DNA of 64,000 bases from Aeoliella mucimassa (lineage in GTDB: Bacteria > Planctomycetota > Planctomycetia > Pirellulales > Lacipirellulaceae): positions 3,348,001 to 3,412,000 of the forward strand of contig NZ_CP036278.1 in NCBI RefSeq assembly GCF_007748035.1. The letters run 5' to 3'. The stretch's first letter is position 1. Every line of letters begins with the position of its first letter. Under the pieces are notes generated by a model. That model was not told where the DNA came from. It worked only from the letters and a program-made list of their open reading frames with translations, and searched no databases. Both the position numbers and the translations under genes were made by a program. This document shows positions 43,194 to 52,970 of this stretch, piece after piece.

Positions 43194-46100
43194 ATGGACA
43201 CTATCACGATGTTCTCTTCGATTCAACTCACACGAGTTCTCCTCGCGTTTTGCTTGACAATAGGTTCTCTTACCACCGCGCTCGCCGAAACCGGTGATCA
43301 AATGCTCGATGGCATTGGCGAAACCGCCATGATTGCGCGATATCAGCTCTATGGCAACTTGAACGACTGGTCGCGCAACGGACTGCATGCGACCACGACC
43401 GGCGCCGGACATGCGTTTGTCGTCGACACCACTTTTGGCAAGGTGCTGTCGCTCCCCGGCGGAACCGACGGCGCGTTTCTCAAAGTCCCCACGCAACCGC
43501 TTGGCGATACGGAGAGCTTTAGCGTTACCGCGTGGGTAAACCTCAAGAGAAGTGACGCTGGGCAATACCTGTTTGACCTTGGCTCCGATGGCTCGCACCA
43601 TCTCGGTTTGGTGCCGGTTGATTCGAATCGACGCCGACAGTCTGTTATCCATCTGGCGACCGGCGACGGTCCGAACGACCAGCGAGAGGTGCGATCGCCC
43701 CGGCGCGTGCGACTCGAACCAAACAAATGGGTCCACTTGGCGATGGTACTCAACGCGGCCGACAAGAACCTTTCGCTTTACATCGACGGCAAACGAGCCG
43801 CCCGCCTGAATGACATCAACACTTCCATCCAGAACCTGCTGAACGATAACGCACATCTCACCATCGGACACTCGGTGACCAACGAAGGCTCGTCGCTCGC
43901 TGCTCTGTTGTACGATGTGAGGTTCTATCGCAGCGCGCTCAGCGATCCTCAGATCGCTGTGATTCATCATAACGCGATTTCCGACGAGCAACTGGCCGCT
44001 CCCGAATCCAGCGAATCGAACGACTCGCCAGGCGCACCTGCAGTGCGGTCGCCACTGCTCGCGATGGGCCTCGTGGGAGTTCCCAATGTGGAAGTTTCCA
44101 CCGCAGTTGGTGTAATGCCTCGGCTGCCTTACGAACTTTCGGGCATCTACCAAGATGGCTCTGACGGTCCCCAGGTGCGAGTGATTTGGCCTTCGCCTCG
44201 CGATAATTCGTCGGTTACCACCGCTGGCACCTATGTGATCACTGGCCAGGTGCCCGGGACCAGCTTTCAGCCGAAAGCCACGATCACGGTAGTCGATTCG
44301 ACTACACAAGAGACCACCCCAAACAAAATGCTCGAGCCCTTCCCGCTCGGGCAGGTGGTACTCATGCCCGACCGCGATGGCAAACCGACTCGATTTATGG
44401 TACATCGCGATTTGTTTCTGCAAGGTTTGTTGAAGACGAATCCCGATCGTTTTCTGTACGTGTTTCGCGATGCCTTTGGAAAATCTCAACCCGACGGGCT
44501 CGAACCGCTCGGTGGATGGGATAGCCAGACTACCCGCCTGCGCGGGCACGCGACAGGTCATTATCTCACCGCTCTCGCGCAGTCTTACGCCAGCACTTCG
44601 TACGATCCACAGCTGCAGCAAGAGTTTGGCGATAGAATGCATTACATCATTGGCGAGCTGCATCGTCTTTCGCAAAGCTCGGGACGGCAAACGGTCGGAC
44701 AATCGACGTTCAACGCCGATCCCGCGCAGGTTCCCCCAGGCCCCGGCAAGAGCGGATACGATTCGGACCTTACCCACGAGAACATTCGCACCGACTACTG
44801 GAACTGGGGCGAAGGCTTCATTAGCGGCTATCCTCCCGACCAGTTCATCATGCTCGAACAGGGAGCCAGTTACGGGGGAGGAAATCACCAGGTTTGGGCG
44901 CCGTACTACACGCTGCATAAGTTGCTGGCGGGGTTGCTCGACTGCTACGAAGTGGGCGGCGATCCCAAAGCACTCGAAGTCGCCCGCGACATGGGACTCT
45001 GGGTTCACTGCCGGTTGAGTCAGTTGCCGGAAGAGACTCGACGGAAGATGTGGAATAGCTACATCGCCGGTGAGTACGGCGGCATGAACGAAGTGATGGC
45101 CCGCTTGTATCGCATCACCAACGACAAGCGATTCCTCGACGCGGCCATGCTTTTCGACAATACCAACTTCTTCTTCGGCGACTCGCAGCATCGCCACGGC
45201 TTGGCGAAGAACGTCGATACTATCCGTGGTCGCCACGCGAATCAGCACATCCCGCAGATCATCGGTGCACTCGAAACGTATCGCAGTAGCCACGATCGCT
45301 CGTACTACTACGTGGCGGACTATTTTTGGGACCTCTGCGCGCAGGGCTACATGTACTCCATCGGCGGCGTTGCCGGTGCCCGTACGCCGAACAATGCGGA
45401 GTGCTTTACCGCCGAGCCGAATACGCTGTTCCAGAACGGTCTCTCTCCCGGCGGGCAAAACGAAACCTGCGCGACGTACAATCTGCTAAAACTCTCTCGC
45501 GAATTGTTCATGTTTGAACCTGTAGCTAAATACATGGACTACTACGAGCGGGCACTCTACAACCACATTCTTGCTTCGGTCGACGATAATACACCTGCGA
45601 ATACGTACCACGTTCCACTCAATCCCGGAGCACGCAAGTCGTTTGGCAATGCTCGCATGGATGGGTTTACCTGCTGTAATGGCACCGCGCTCGAGAGCGG
45701 AACCAAGTTGCAAGACTCCATTTACTTCCGTAAGAACGACGACTCCGCGCTGTACGTCAATCTGTTCATTCCTTCCACGCTGCACTGGAAGTCACAACAG
45801 GTGGTGCTATCGCAGTCGACGAACTTTCCGTTTGCCGACACGACTCGCTTTACCCTCCAAGGATCAGGTGACTTTGCCATATACCTACGTGTTCCCTCCT
45901 GGGCGACCTCCGGCGTGACCGTTCGGGTGAACGACCAGCTTCAAACTGTCGAGAGCACGCCTGGAAGCTACCTGAAACTCAAACGGCACTGGAACGACGG
46001 AGACACCATCGAACTGAAACTGCCGATGAAGTTCTCGCTGCGTCCGCTCATGGACCAGCCGAACATTGCCAGCCTGTTGTACGGGCCGGTGCTGCTGGCT

Positions 46101-46286
46101 GCTGAGGAGTCGCAACCGCGGCGAGATTTCCGCACAGTCCACCTGCCAATCGAGGAGATCGGTCAGGCGATTTCAGGCGACCCCACAACGCTCCACTTCC
46201 AGGCGGACGACGCAAAGCTCAAACCGTTTTACGAGTTCTACCAGGGCTTCCATTCCGTTTACCTCAACGTCGATCCAACTCCTTAG
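43194..46286 (+). CDS. Secreted LamG / Big_4 / GH127-type beta-L-arabinofuranosidase-like protein
   Basis: The 1030-residue protein has a signal (FSSIQLTRVLLAFCLTIGSL; the ATG at 43209 is an alternative start), a LamG/concanavalin-like sandwich (about 40-265; SVTAWVNLKRSDAGQYLFDL), a Big_4-type domain (about 300-375) and a GH127-like catalytic domain (about 380-1025). The catalytic motifs are E757 and C759 in GGQNETCATYN and C827-C828 in FTCCNGTALESG. It differs from the first GH127-type enzyme in its CCNGTxxE motif, which is that of the larger DUF1680 branch, so the two probably act on different linkages. It is the last gene of the tandem and is followed by the repeat region. Confidence 0.88.
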   Translation: MDTITMFSSIQLTRVLLAFCLTIGSLTTALAETGDQMLDGIGETAMIARYQLYGNLNDWSRNGLHATTTGAGHAFVVDTTFGKVLSLPGGTDGAFLKVPTQPLGDTESFSVTAWVNLKRSDAGQYLFDLGSDGSHHLGLVPVDSNRRRQSVIHLATGDGPNDQREVRSPRRVRLEPNKWVHLAMVLNAADKNLSLYIDGKRAARLNDINTSIQNLLNDNAHLTIGHSVTNEGSSLAALLYDVRFYRSALSDPQIAVIHHNAISDEQLAAPESSESNDSPGAPAVRSPLLAMGLVGVPNVEVSTAVGVMPRLPYELSGIYQDGSDGPQVRVIWPSPRDNSSVTTAGTYVITGQVPGTSFQPKATITVVDSTTQETTPNKMLEPFPLGQVVLMPDRDGKPTRFMVHRDLFLQGLLKTNPDRFLYVFRDAFGKSQPDGLEPLGGWDSQTTRLRGHATGHYLTALAQSYASTSYDPQLQQEFGDRMHYIIGELHRLSQSSGRQTVGQSTFNADPAQVPPGPGKSGYDSDLTHENIRTDYWNWGEGFISGYPPDQFIMLEQGASYGGGNHQVWAPYYTLHKLLAGLLDCYEVGGDPKALEVARDMGLWVHCRLSQLPEETRRKMWNSYIAGEYGGMNEVMARLYRITNDKRFLDAAMLFDNTNFFFGDSQHRHGLAKNVDTIRGRHANQHIPQIIGALETYRSSHDRSYYYVADYFWDLCAQGYMYSIGGVAGARTPNNAECFTAEPNTLFQNGLSPGGQNETCATYNLLKLSRELFMFEPVAKYMDYYERALYNHILASVDDNTPANTYHVPLNPGARKSFGNARMDGFTCCNGTALESGTKLQDSIYFRKNDDSALYVNLFIPSTLHWKSQQVVLSQSTNFPFADTTRFTLQGSGDFAIYLRVPSWATSGVTVRVNDQLQTVESTPGSYLKLKRHWNDGDTIELKLPMKFSLRPLMDQPNIASLLYGPVLLAAEESQPRRDFRTVHLPIEEIGQAISGDPTTLHFQADDAKLKPFYEFYQGFHSVYLNVDPTP

Positions 46287-46688
46287 CCGTAACAGGCTCT
46301 GCGAGTCCCCTGCCCCGTCCAGCTTGCCAGCGATCGATAATCGCCCCAGAAGCCCGCCGAGGTCTGCTGATCTGCAAGCACACAGCAATAGATTCCCAAT
46401 TTTCCCATCGATGGGAAAATTGAATCGGCGCCCACTCTACAAAACCAATGGTTTTCGCACTCGAATAGATTCCCATTTCCCAAAACGCATCCGATGGGAA
46501 TCTATTTTTGCGGTGGGAATCCATCGCAAGTCGTTGGTAGGGAATGAGTTGCATCAACACCACCAGCGAAAGTGCCCAGAATAGATTCCCATGGGTGGGA
46601 AACTATTCTGGGGAGGGGACACGATTGGGGATTTCAGATTGCGGATTGTTGAATGTCATCTTGAAGGTAGTAGCGACTGTCTTAAAGT

Positions 46689-47642
46689 TCAAGTCTCTTT
46701 GGAGCATTTCCAGTCCGTTTTTGTTTTGATCATGGCATTGAGTATCAGCAGTAGTTTTCGCATGCAGGCGGTGAGAGCGGTCATCTTGGCTTTGCCTCGC
46801 TGCAGAAGTTGCTGGTAGTGTTCGCGGATAATCGGGTTGTGCTGGGTGGCCACAAGAGTGGCCATGTAGAGTCCCTGACGCACCGCCGCTCGACCGCCGC
46901 CAATCATACGCTTGCCACGCAAGGTTCCGCTGTCGCGGTTGATCGGTGCCAGCCCTGCCAAGCGTGCCACTTCGCGACGATTGAGAGTGCCCAACTCCGG
47001 CATATCGGCGAGCAAGGCCGCCGCCGTCGTCGTTCCTACGCCAGGCACCGTGACTAGCAGCGACGAGCGTTCTTGAAACTGAGGATCGGCTTTGATGAGC
47101 TGTTGAATCTGTTGGTCGAGCTGCTCCAGTTGTCGTTGGTAGAAGTCGATCGCTTCTTCGATCGACTGACGCACCTGCTCATCTCGCTGCGTGCCTCGCC
47201 GATTCTTTTCCCGTGTCAGAGCATCACTCACCTGCTGACGACGAGTTCGGAGGGAGCGGAGTTTTTGCTCGTTTTCCGAGGGTTTTTGGGTTTCTTTGGG
47301 CTGCATCAACACGGCATAGCGGGCGATCACCAGCGCGTCGAGGCGATCGGTCTTGGCGAGCTGACCTTGCGCGCGGGCGAAGTCGCGAATCTGACGTGGA
47401 TTGACGACACTCACCGCAATCCCTTGCTCGCGAAGGAAGTCGACTAGCATGCGTTCACAACCTCCCGTGGCTTCCAGGCAGGCGTGGGTCACCTGATGCT
47501 GCACTAACAACTGCCGAAGTTGCTGGCATCCTTCTTGACCGGCAGACCAATGATGCATCTGCGGTTGCCCCGCAACGACGATGTCCCAGTGGTATTTGGA
47601 AACATCGATCCCAATCCAAGTACTTTGCAAATGGTTTTCCAT
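46689..47642 (-). CDS. IS110-family transposase (DEDD recombinase)
   Basis: The 317-residue protein has an N-terminal RuvC-like DEDD domain (WIGIDVSKYHWDIVV, HACLEATGGCERMLVDFL, KTDRLDALVIARYA) and the C-terminal Transposase_20 domain with the serine-containing segment (LAPINRDSGTLRGKRMIGGG). A coiled coil links them (about 120-185). IS110 recombinases are guided by a bridge (seek) RNA encoded in noncoding DNA of the element. Length and motifs are complete. The ATG at 47642 is followed by the usual MENHLQSTWIGIDVSK opening. Confidence 0.93.
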   Translation of the reverse strand: MENHLQSTWIGIDVSKYHWDIVVAGQPQMHHWSAGQEGCQQLRQLLVQHQVTHACLEATGGCERMLVDFLREQGIAVSVVNPRQIRDFARAQGQLAKTDRLDALVIARYAVLMQPKETQKPSENEQKLRSLRTRRQQVSDALTREKNRRGTQRDEQVRQSIEEAIDFYQRQLEQLDQQIQQLIKADPQFQERSSLLVTVPGVGTTTAAALLADMPELGTLNRREVARLAGLAPINRDSGTLRGKRMIGGGRAAVRQGLYMATLVATQHNPIIREHYQQLLQRGKAKMTALTACMRKLLLILNAMIKTKTDWKCSKET

Positions 47643-47882
47643 CGATTACCCTTCCTTGCATATGCGAGCTTGTTAAAACAGCTCTGGCGACTGTTCGGGC
47701 TAATGCGACAGGCGGCCGGCCGGCGATCCAGCTACGAGATCGGTCTCGTGAGGACCGAGGGTGGGACGATCTACCGGCGGCCGCCGTCTTCTACTTCGTT
47801 CGCTACGCTCACTCCGCAGAAGACGGCGAAATCGTTGATAGCACCACCTCTGCAAGATACAAGGGTGGGTCCAGGAGCTTCC
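47643..47882 (-). ncRNA. Candidate bridge-RNA region in the 5' leader of the IS110 element
   Basis: The 240 bp upstream of the transposase have no open frame but several hairpins: GCCGTCTTCT (47783-47792) with AGAAGACGGC (47818-47827), ACGAGA with TCTCGT around 47735-47750, and GGTC/GACC near it. IS110-group elements place their bridge RNA in this 5' end. The call depends on the outer element border, and I cannot identify the guide loops with certainty. Confidence 0.4.
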
Positions 47883-48172
47883 AGCGACGCAGCCCCACCA
47901 CCGCTTTTCCCACCCGCGCAGCAGCGAACGCCCACGCAGGCAACCATTCGCCTGCGCGTCGCTAGGAGACTTGCCTGAAAACAAGCATTACATCTCCAAC
48001 ACCTCCTTTCACAAAAAGCCAATCACCGAGAGCTGTTAGCCGACAACCCTCAATACCTATTCATTAGAACACCACAGGTGGCCATTTCCCACCGAAAAAC
48101 CGAAAAGTTCGGTAATTGCTTCTGGGGCATGGAATGCTGTCGTTTGCCAAGAGGCGGCACCCAAAACAGGAG

Positions 48173-49639
48173 TTATGCCAGCACTTCCTGAATCACGTTG
48201 CCATGCACGTTCGTCAGCCGGCGCTCGATGCCGTTGTGGTAGTAGGTGAGCTTCTTGTGATCGAGTCCCATCAGGTGCAAGATCGTCGCGTGAAAGTCGT
48301 GAGGGCTGAGCACGTTTTCGGTCGCCTTGAAGCCGAACTCGTCGGTCGCCCCGTAGCTCATGCCAGGCTTCACGCCGGCACCGGTCATGAAGCAGGTAAA
48401 GCCATTCGGATTGTGGTCGCGCCCAAAGGTGCCGGCCTGGAACATCGGCATGCGACCAAACTCCGTCGCGAACACCACGAGCGTCGACTCCATGAGCCCC
48501 CGCTGCTTGAGATCTTTGATTAGTCCAGCGACCGGTTGATCGAGAATATCGCCATGCACGTCGTACTGCTCTTTCAGCTGGCTATGGCCATCCCAGTTGA
48601 GTGCCCCTCCCGAAGCGTACGCGCCGTTGAACAATTGCACGAACCGCACCCCGCGCTCGATCATCCGCCTCGCGAGAATGCAGTTGTTCGCAAAGTCGGC
48701 CTTCACCTTGTTCGAGCTATCAGCACCGTAGAGCTTTCGAATATGCTCCGGCTCGCTGTGGATGTCGACCGCTTCAGGAATGTGCAATTGCATGCGAGCG
48801 GCGAGTTCGTAGCTTGCCATACGAGCGGCAAGCTCTTGATCGCCGGGAAAATGTTGGGCATTCTGTTGATCGAGGAACCCCACCGCCTGGCGGGCTGCCC
48901 GGTCTAACTCCTCGGAGTAATCATTCGGCCGATCGAGGTAGCGGATCGGTTTGGTGGTGCTGAACGGAGTGCCTTGGAAAGCGGCCGGCAGGAAGCCGTT
49001 GGTCCAGTTGTTCGGCCCCGATTGCGGCATGCCTCGCGGATCTTCGATCGCCACGAACGCGGGCAGGTTGTCGTTCTCGCTACCGAGGGCAAAGTTCACC
49101 CACGCTCCCATGCTCGGGAACCCTTCGAACACAAAGCCGGTGTTCATCATGGTTTCCGCAGGGCCATGCGTATTCGATTCGTTGGTGAGCGAATGCAGAA
49201 AGCACAGATCATCGGCCAACTCTCCGATGTGCGGCACCAAATCCGAGATCATCTTGCCCGACTGGCCTCGTGGCCGAAACTTCCAGAGCGGTTGCGTCAG
49301 GTTGCCATTCGGTCCCTGAAACGACACCAGCTTCTCATTGCCCGGCAGCGGTTTTCCATGCGAGCGTATCAGCTCCGGCTTGTAGTCGAACGTATCGACA
49401 TGGCTGATTGCCCCCGAGCAGAACACCACGATGATGTTTTTCGCCTTCGCGTCGTAATGCGGCTTGCGTGCGGCGCAGGGATTCGACGAGTCGATTTTCG
49501 GTGCAGCCGCGCGGGCGTGGTCGGCCAGCATCATCGCGATGCCCAAACCAGCCAGCCCGCCCCCCGCATTGCCGAGGAAGCGACGGCGATTCATAGGCCC
49601 GATGGATGTAGTGCTTCGAGTTGGATCGGAAGATTTCAT
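48173..49639 (-). CDS. DUF1501 protein, Tat-exported
   Basis: The 488-residue protein has a twin-arginine signal ([20 protein letters not shown]) and the DUF1501 sulfatase-like fold: [18 protein letters not shown] near the metal site, [12 protein letters not shown] and the end region [16 protein letters not shown] plus [13 protein letters not shown]. The family is widespread in planctomycetes, always next to a PSCyt1/DUF1549/DUF1553 protein, and may be a phosphatase-like or sulfatase-like hydrolase; the substrate is unknown. Its start overlaps the stop of the upstream gene (ATGA at 49636-49639), so the two are translationally coupled. Confidence 0.93.
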   Translation of the reverse strand: MKSSDPTRSTTSIGPMNRRRFLGNAGGGLAGLGIAMMLADHARAAAPKIDSSNPCAARKPHYDAKAKNIIVVFCSGAISHVDTFDYKPELIRSHGKPLPGNEKLVSFQGPNGNLTQPLWKFRPRGQSGKMISDLVPHIGELADDLCFLHSLTNESNTHGPAETMMNTGFVFEGFPSMGAWVNFALGSENDNLPAFVAIEDPRGMPQSGPNNWTNGFLPAAFQGTPFSTTKPIRYLDRPNDYSEELDRAARQAVGFLDQQNAQHFPGDQELAARMASYELAARMQLHIPEAVDIHSEPEHIRKLYGADSSNKVKADFANNCILARRMIERGVRFVQLFNGAYASGGALNWDGHSQLKEQYDVHGDILDQPVAGLIKDLKQRGLMESTLVVFATEFGRMPMFQAGTFGRDHNPNGFTCFMTGAGVKPGMSYGATDEFGFKATENVLSPHDFHATILHLMGLDHKKLTYYHNGIERRLTNVHGNVIQEVLA

Positions 49640-52416
49640 TGGATAAACAAGAACTCGCTACTGTTAAAAATGGCCCGACAGAGTTGCTCGAGCCCATGTT
49701 GTTCGACCAGACTCGCTAGCTCTGCCTGTTCTTCCTCCGAAGCGGGGCGCGACAGGGCCAGTCGAAACGCGCAGTCGATCTGCTGAGATACATCGTCGCC
49801 GACTGAACTACGAATCCGCTCAGCAAAGAACGACGCTTGGCGGACGACGAAGGGACTGTTGAACAATCCCAACGCCTGGATCGGAGTGACCGAGCGGGTT
49901 CGCTTGGGAGTCATCTGTCCCGCGTCGGGGCAGTCGAACGAGCCGAATATATCGACCGCCTGCATACGGATTTTGTGGGCGTAGACCATTCGTCGCCAGC
50001 CGGATGCTTCGAAGGTTTCGACAGCCAGGTAGTCCGACAGTCCCCCTCGCTGGTTGAACAGATTGAATCCTGGTCCGCCCATGTCGAGATTCATTTTGCC
50101 ACTGACCACTAGGATCGAGTCGCGGATTGCTTCGGCTTCGATTCGGCGGGGAGGAAACCGCCACAGCAAGCGACTGTCCGCATCGACCGCGAGTCCATCC
50201 TCCTGCGGCTGACTCGATTGCCGAAACGCCTTGGACATCACGATCTGGCGATGCAGCTGTTTGAGCGACCATCCTTGCTCCATAAAGTCGGCCGCCAGCC
50301 AATCGAGTAGTTCAGGATGAGTCGGCGTGGAGCCTTTCTTGCCGAAGTCGGAGGGTGTGTCCACGAGCCCGATGCCAAAGTGCTGTTGCCATACGCGATT
50401 CACGATCACGCGAGCAGTGAGGGGATGGTCGGCGCTCGTCAGGTGTTTGGCCAAAGCGAGTCGCCGCTGTTGCTCGGGTTCGTCCTTACTCATTTCCAAC
50501 GAGCCGAGCACCAACGGAATCGCCGGGGCAAGTTCCTCGCCGCGTTGCATTGCGTTACCACGAAGCAGTAACCAGGTAGGATCGGGCGAAGTGGTGAAGT
50601 TGGCCGCGAACACCTGCGGACCGCTCGATAGTCGGCCCACTTCGGCCTGAAGGCTGCGGAGTTGGCCAAGGTTGGTGACGATGGCTTGCACCTGTTCGTC
50701 GCTGACTCCGGCCAAGGCAATGGAGTCGGCCGAACGCATGTCGTCTTCGCGCAACATCCGCTGCGACGTATCGGCCACGGTTACCCATTCGTCGGAACCG
50801 ACCGGCAGCACCTTTAGTACATAGCTGGCAGGCGTGCTCTCTCCGCTCTCCCATACCACGCGATGGATGGTTGTTGGCTGCTGGAAATCGACCTGCACCC
50901 ATGCGGGGCCCCCCTGTCCGGAGACCCAAGGAAATGCCTGGCGGCGGTCGCTTGTTCCATCGACCAAATTATCGAAATGTCGCGATTGGTTCGACAGCGC
51001 GAAGCTCGACGCCGAGGGGGTTGCTCCCAGCGACGCCAATGCGATGTTCTGCGTTGGCTCATCCCCCTCGGGCACACTAAACGCTTGCAACTCGTAGAGC
51101 GAAGCGCTCGCTCCGTTGGTGGTCGCAGCGATCTCCATCCGCACCGCTCGGGCCATGATCGGCTCGAACGTTTCGGTCTCCAGATTCTCGAGCGGAGGTC
51201 GCAGACCATGCGACTTGCGCATGGCCTGCAGGTCGGCACGCAATTTCGCGAGTTTCTCTTCCAACTGAGGAATTTGAGCAGCCCAGGCGTCGTCCTCTGG
51301 TCCTCGCCGCCGGCGCTCGCCATACGTGAGTCCGGCAAAGATGCCCTGCATCGCGTAATAGTCACGCTGCAGAATGGGATCGAACTTGTGATTGTGGCAA
51401 CGCGCGCACCCAATGGTAAGACCAAAGAACGCCTGCCCGACTGTGCGGACGACTTCGTCGAGTTCATCTTGGCGGGCTTGGCGCATCGATTCTTCGTCGC
51501 GGCCAATCTGCCCCGGCAGGTTCGCCGGTCCTGCAACCAGGAACCCCAAGGCCGCGTCTTGCTCTACTGAATCGCCGGCGAGTTGCTCGAACAGAAACTG
51601 ATTGTAAGGCTTATCGTTGTTGAGCGACTCGATCACCCAATCGCGATACGGCCAGGCATTTGGGCGTTCGGAATTAGTCTCGAAACCTGCGGTTTCGGCC
51701 CAACGAATTACATCCAACCAGTGCTGCGCCCACCGCTCGCCATACCTCGGCGAGGCGAGCAATCGGTCGACGAGTTCGCCGTAGGCCACGTCGAATCCTG
51801 CGGGATGGTCGAGCACCGCTTGTACCTCATCGGGCGTCGGCGGCAAACCGGTCAACACGAAGTAGACCCGCCGCACGAGGGCAACCGAGTCTTCTTGCTT
51901 AGAGAGTTGCAGGTTCTTCTCGCGGAGCTTGCGCGCCAGAAACGCATCGATGGCATTCGACTCGCCCGTCGCTTCGCACGGTGGATCGACTTGAGCAACT
52001 GGCTGCAACGACCAATGATCGCTCCGCACGTCGTCGGCGCTGGCGTCCATCTGCCCGGGCCAAGGGGCCCCCGCGGCAATCCACTTTTCAATGAGGGCGA
52101 TCTGCTCTTTCTCTAGCGGCGGCCCTCCTGGCGGCATCTCGAGATCAGGCTGCTCGCCGCGGATGACCTTGAGCAAGAAGCTGGCATCCGGTTTCTCGGG
52201 AACGATACTCGGCTCGCCGTGATCGCCACCTCTTAGGAGCGAGGCCCGATCGTCGACCCTCAAACCAGATTCCGAATAGTCGGCCCCGTGACAATCGGCA
52301 CAGTGCTCCGCAAAGATCGGCTGAATCTGCTTTTCGAAGTCAATACTCTCGGCCTGCGTACTCGAAGACACGAGCAAGGCAAAAAACATCGCGGTACAGC
52401 AACGAATCAGATGCAT
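49636..52416 (-). CDS. PSCyt1 / DUF1549 / DUF1553 cytochrome-like protein
   Basis: The 926-residue secreted protein has a signal peptide ([15 protein letters not shown]), a Planctomycete cytochrome C domain with one haem motif CADCH ([19 protein letters not shown]), the DUF1549 domain (about 150-360; [43 protein letters not shown] with a second CxxCH), a discoidin-like insert (about 450-560) and the DUF1553 domain (about 640-900; [34 protein letters not shown]). These proteins partner DUF1501 in planctomycete carbohydrate and sulfate loci; an electron-transfer or oxidative role is suspected but unproven. Confidence 0.93.
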   Translation of the reverse strand: MHLIRCCTAMFFALLVSSSTQAESIDFEKQIQPIFAEHCADCHGADYSESGLRVDDRASLLRGGDHGEPSIVPEKPDASFLLKVIRGEQPDLEMPPGGPPLEKEQIALIEKWIAAGAPWPGQMDASADDVRSDHWSLQPVAQVDPPCEATGESNAIDAFLARKLREKNLQLSKQEDSVALVRRVYFVLTGLPPTPDEVQAVLDHPAGFDVAYGELVDRLLASPRYGERWAQHWLDVIRWAETAGFETNSERPNAWPYRDWVIESLNNDKPYNQFLFEQLAGDSVEQDAALGFLVAGPANLPGQIGRDEESMRQARQDELDEVVRTVGQAFFGLTIGCARCHNHKFDPILQRDYYAMQGIFAGLTYGERRRRGPEDDAWAAQIPQLEEKLAKLRADLQAMRKSHGLRPPLENLETETFEPIMARAVRMEIAATTNGASASLYELQAFSVPEGDEPTQNIALASLGATPSASSFALSNQSRHFDNLVDGTSDRRQAFPWVSGQGGPAWVQVDFQQPTTIHRVVWESGESTPASYVLKVLPVGSDEWVTVADTSQRMLREDDMRSADSIALAGVSDEQVQAIVTNLGQLRSLQAEVGRLSSGPQVFAANFTTSPDPTWLLLRGNAMQRGEELAPAIPLVLGSLEMSKDEPEQQRRLALAKHLTSADHPLTARVIVNRVWQQHFGIGLVDTPSDFGKKGSTPTHPELLDWLAADFMEQGWSLKQLHRQIVMSKAFRQSSQPQEDGLAVDADSRLLWRFPPRRIEAEAIRDSILVVSGKMNLDMGGPGFNLFNQRGGLSDYLAVETFEASGWRRMVYAHKIRMQAVDIFGSFDCPDAGQMTPKRTRSVTPIQALGLFNSPFVVRQASFFAERIRSSVGDDVSQQIDCAFRLALSRPASEEEQAELASLVEQHGLEQLCRAIFNSSEFLFIQ

Positions 52417-52546
52417 GGTGCTCCATTCCTACGTACGTTCCTCCCTCGCGCCCACCACAAATGGCAAACGCGTTGAGGTGGGATCACTAAAACTCGATGG
52501 CGTTGAATCTGCAGGACACAGCGACAGCCGAGCCGGCTGCAGCGAT

Positions 52547-52955
52547 CTAGGGGGTCATCTTAATGTCGAAGGGATTCTCCCCTTCTTTCACCGTGAGACT
52601 AAGCCCACTGGTCGCGTAGTCGAGGTATTGGGAGGGTATTTTTGGCACCGGAGCGGCAGCCACAGCCCCGCCTGCTTCGGGTGGGCGGACCGACCGGAGG
52701 GTTAACGGCCACCTTATAGGTGCCGAGCGGCAAACCAAACCCATTGGCGGTTTGCAACTCGTAGGTACCATCGGGCTTGAGATCGGCCGTCATATGGACC
52801 CCTGCTTGAGGGTTGCTGAATACAATGACGCCGGCGGTGATCGGTTGGTCTTTGTAGGTAACCGTGCCAAACACGCGGCCGAGCTTCTCGCCTCGATCGC
52901 AACCCACGGTCACCAGGGTTGCGATTAACAGCAGTCCGATTCGAAAACGATGCAT
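52547..52955 (-). pseudogene. Small transthyretin/carboxypeptidase-regulatory-like lipoprotein with a frameshift
   Basis: The gene starts MHRFRIGLLLIATLVTVGCD, a lipoprotein signal, and encodes a single beta-sandwich domain (GTVTYKDQPITAGVIVFSN, YELQTANGFGLPLGTYKVAV). At about 52680-52690 the frame changes: the initial frame turns to TRSRRGCGCRSG, whereas the neighbouring frame gives PPEAGGAVAAAPVPKIPSQY, then LDYATSGLSLTVKEGENPFD and a stop at 52547. That second ending is the standard C-terminus of this family, so one base is missing or extra. It sits between a DUF1559 gene and the PSCyt1 gene, a common planctomycete trio. Confidence 0.82.
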
Positions 52956-52970
52956 GTAACTCCTCAACTT

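Larger units (their letters stand above)
46672..47888 (-). mobile_element. IS110-family element, ends provisional
   Basis: The DEDD transposase gene lies inside repeat copy 2. AGCGAC occurs at 46672-46677 and again at 47883-47888, both matching the point in copy 1 where the element is absent (20956-20961), so these are the best candidate junctions. A second possibility is the longer repeat GCGACTGT at 46673-46680 and 47687-47694, which would give a 1-kb element with almost no noncoding DNA. IS110 elements lack terminal inverted repeats, so the ends cannot be fixed by symmetry. Confidence 0.7.
46385..48100 (+). repeat. Dispersed multi-hairpin intergenic repeat, copy 2, carrying an IS110 insertion
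   Basis: The hairpin array at 46385-46611 aligns almost without gaps to 20644-20870. Hairpins sit at 46464-46475/46495-46506 and 46576-46591/46596-46611. The last hairpin differs from copy 1 by paired changes (CCAAAATAG to CCAGAATAG with CTATTTTGG to CTATTCTGG), keeping the stem. Similarity resumes after the IS110 element (GGAGCTTCCAGCGAC at 47874; CGCGCAGCAGCGA near 47920; TTCATTAGA near 48062). Confidence 0.78.

Noticed and set aside
40521-45458. A 1645-codon open frame on the minus strand
   Set aside because: It lies wholly antisense to the GH27-GH43 and LamG-GH127 genes, which have clear domains and catalytic residues. The antisense product shows no recognisable motifs and many odd Arg/His/Val runs; it is a by-product of codon bias.
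46673-47694. IS110 borders at the 8-bp repeat GCGACTGT
   Set aside because: It would leave almost no noncoding DNA for a bridge RNA, and the similarity to the empty repeat copy resumes better near 47874-47888. Kept only as an alternative.
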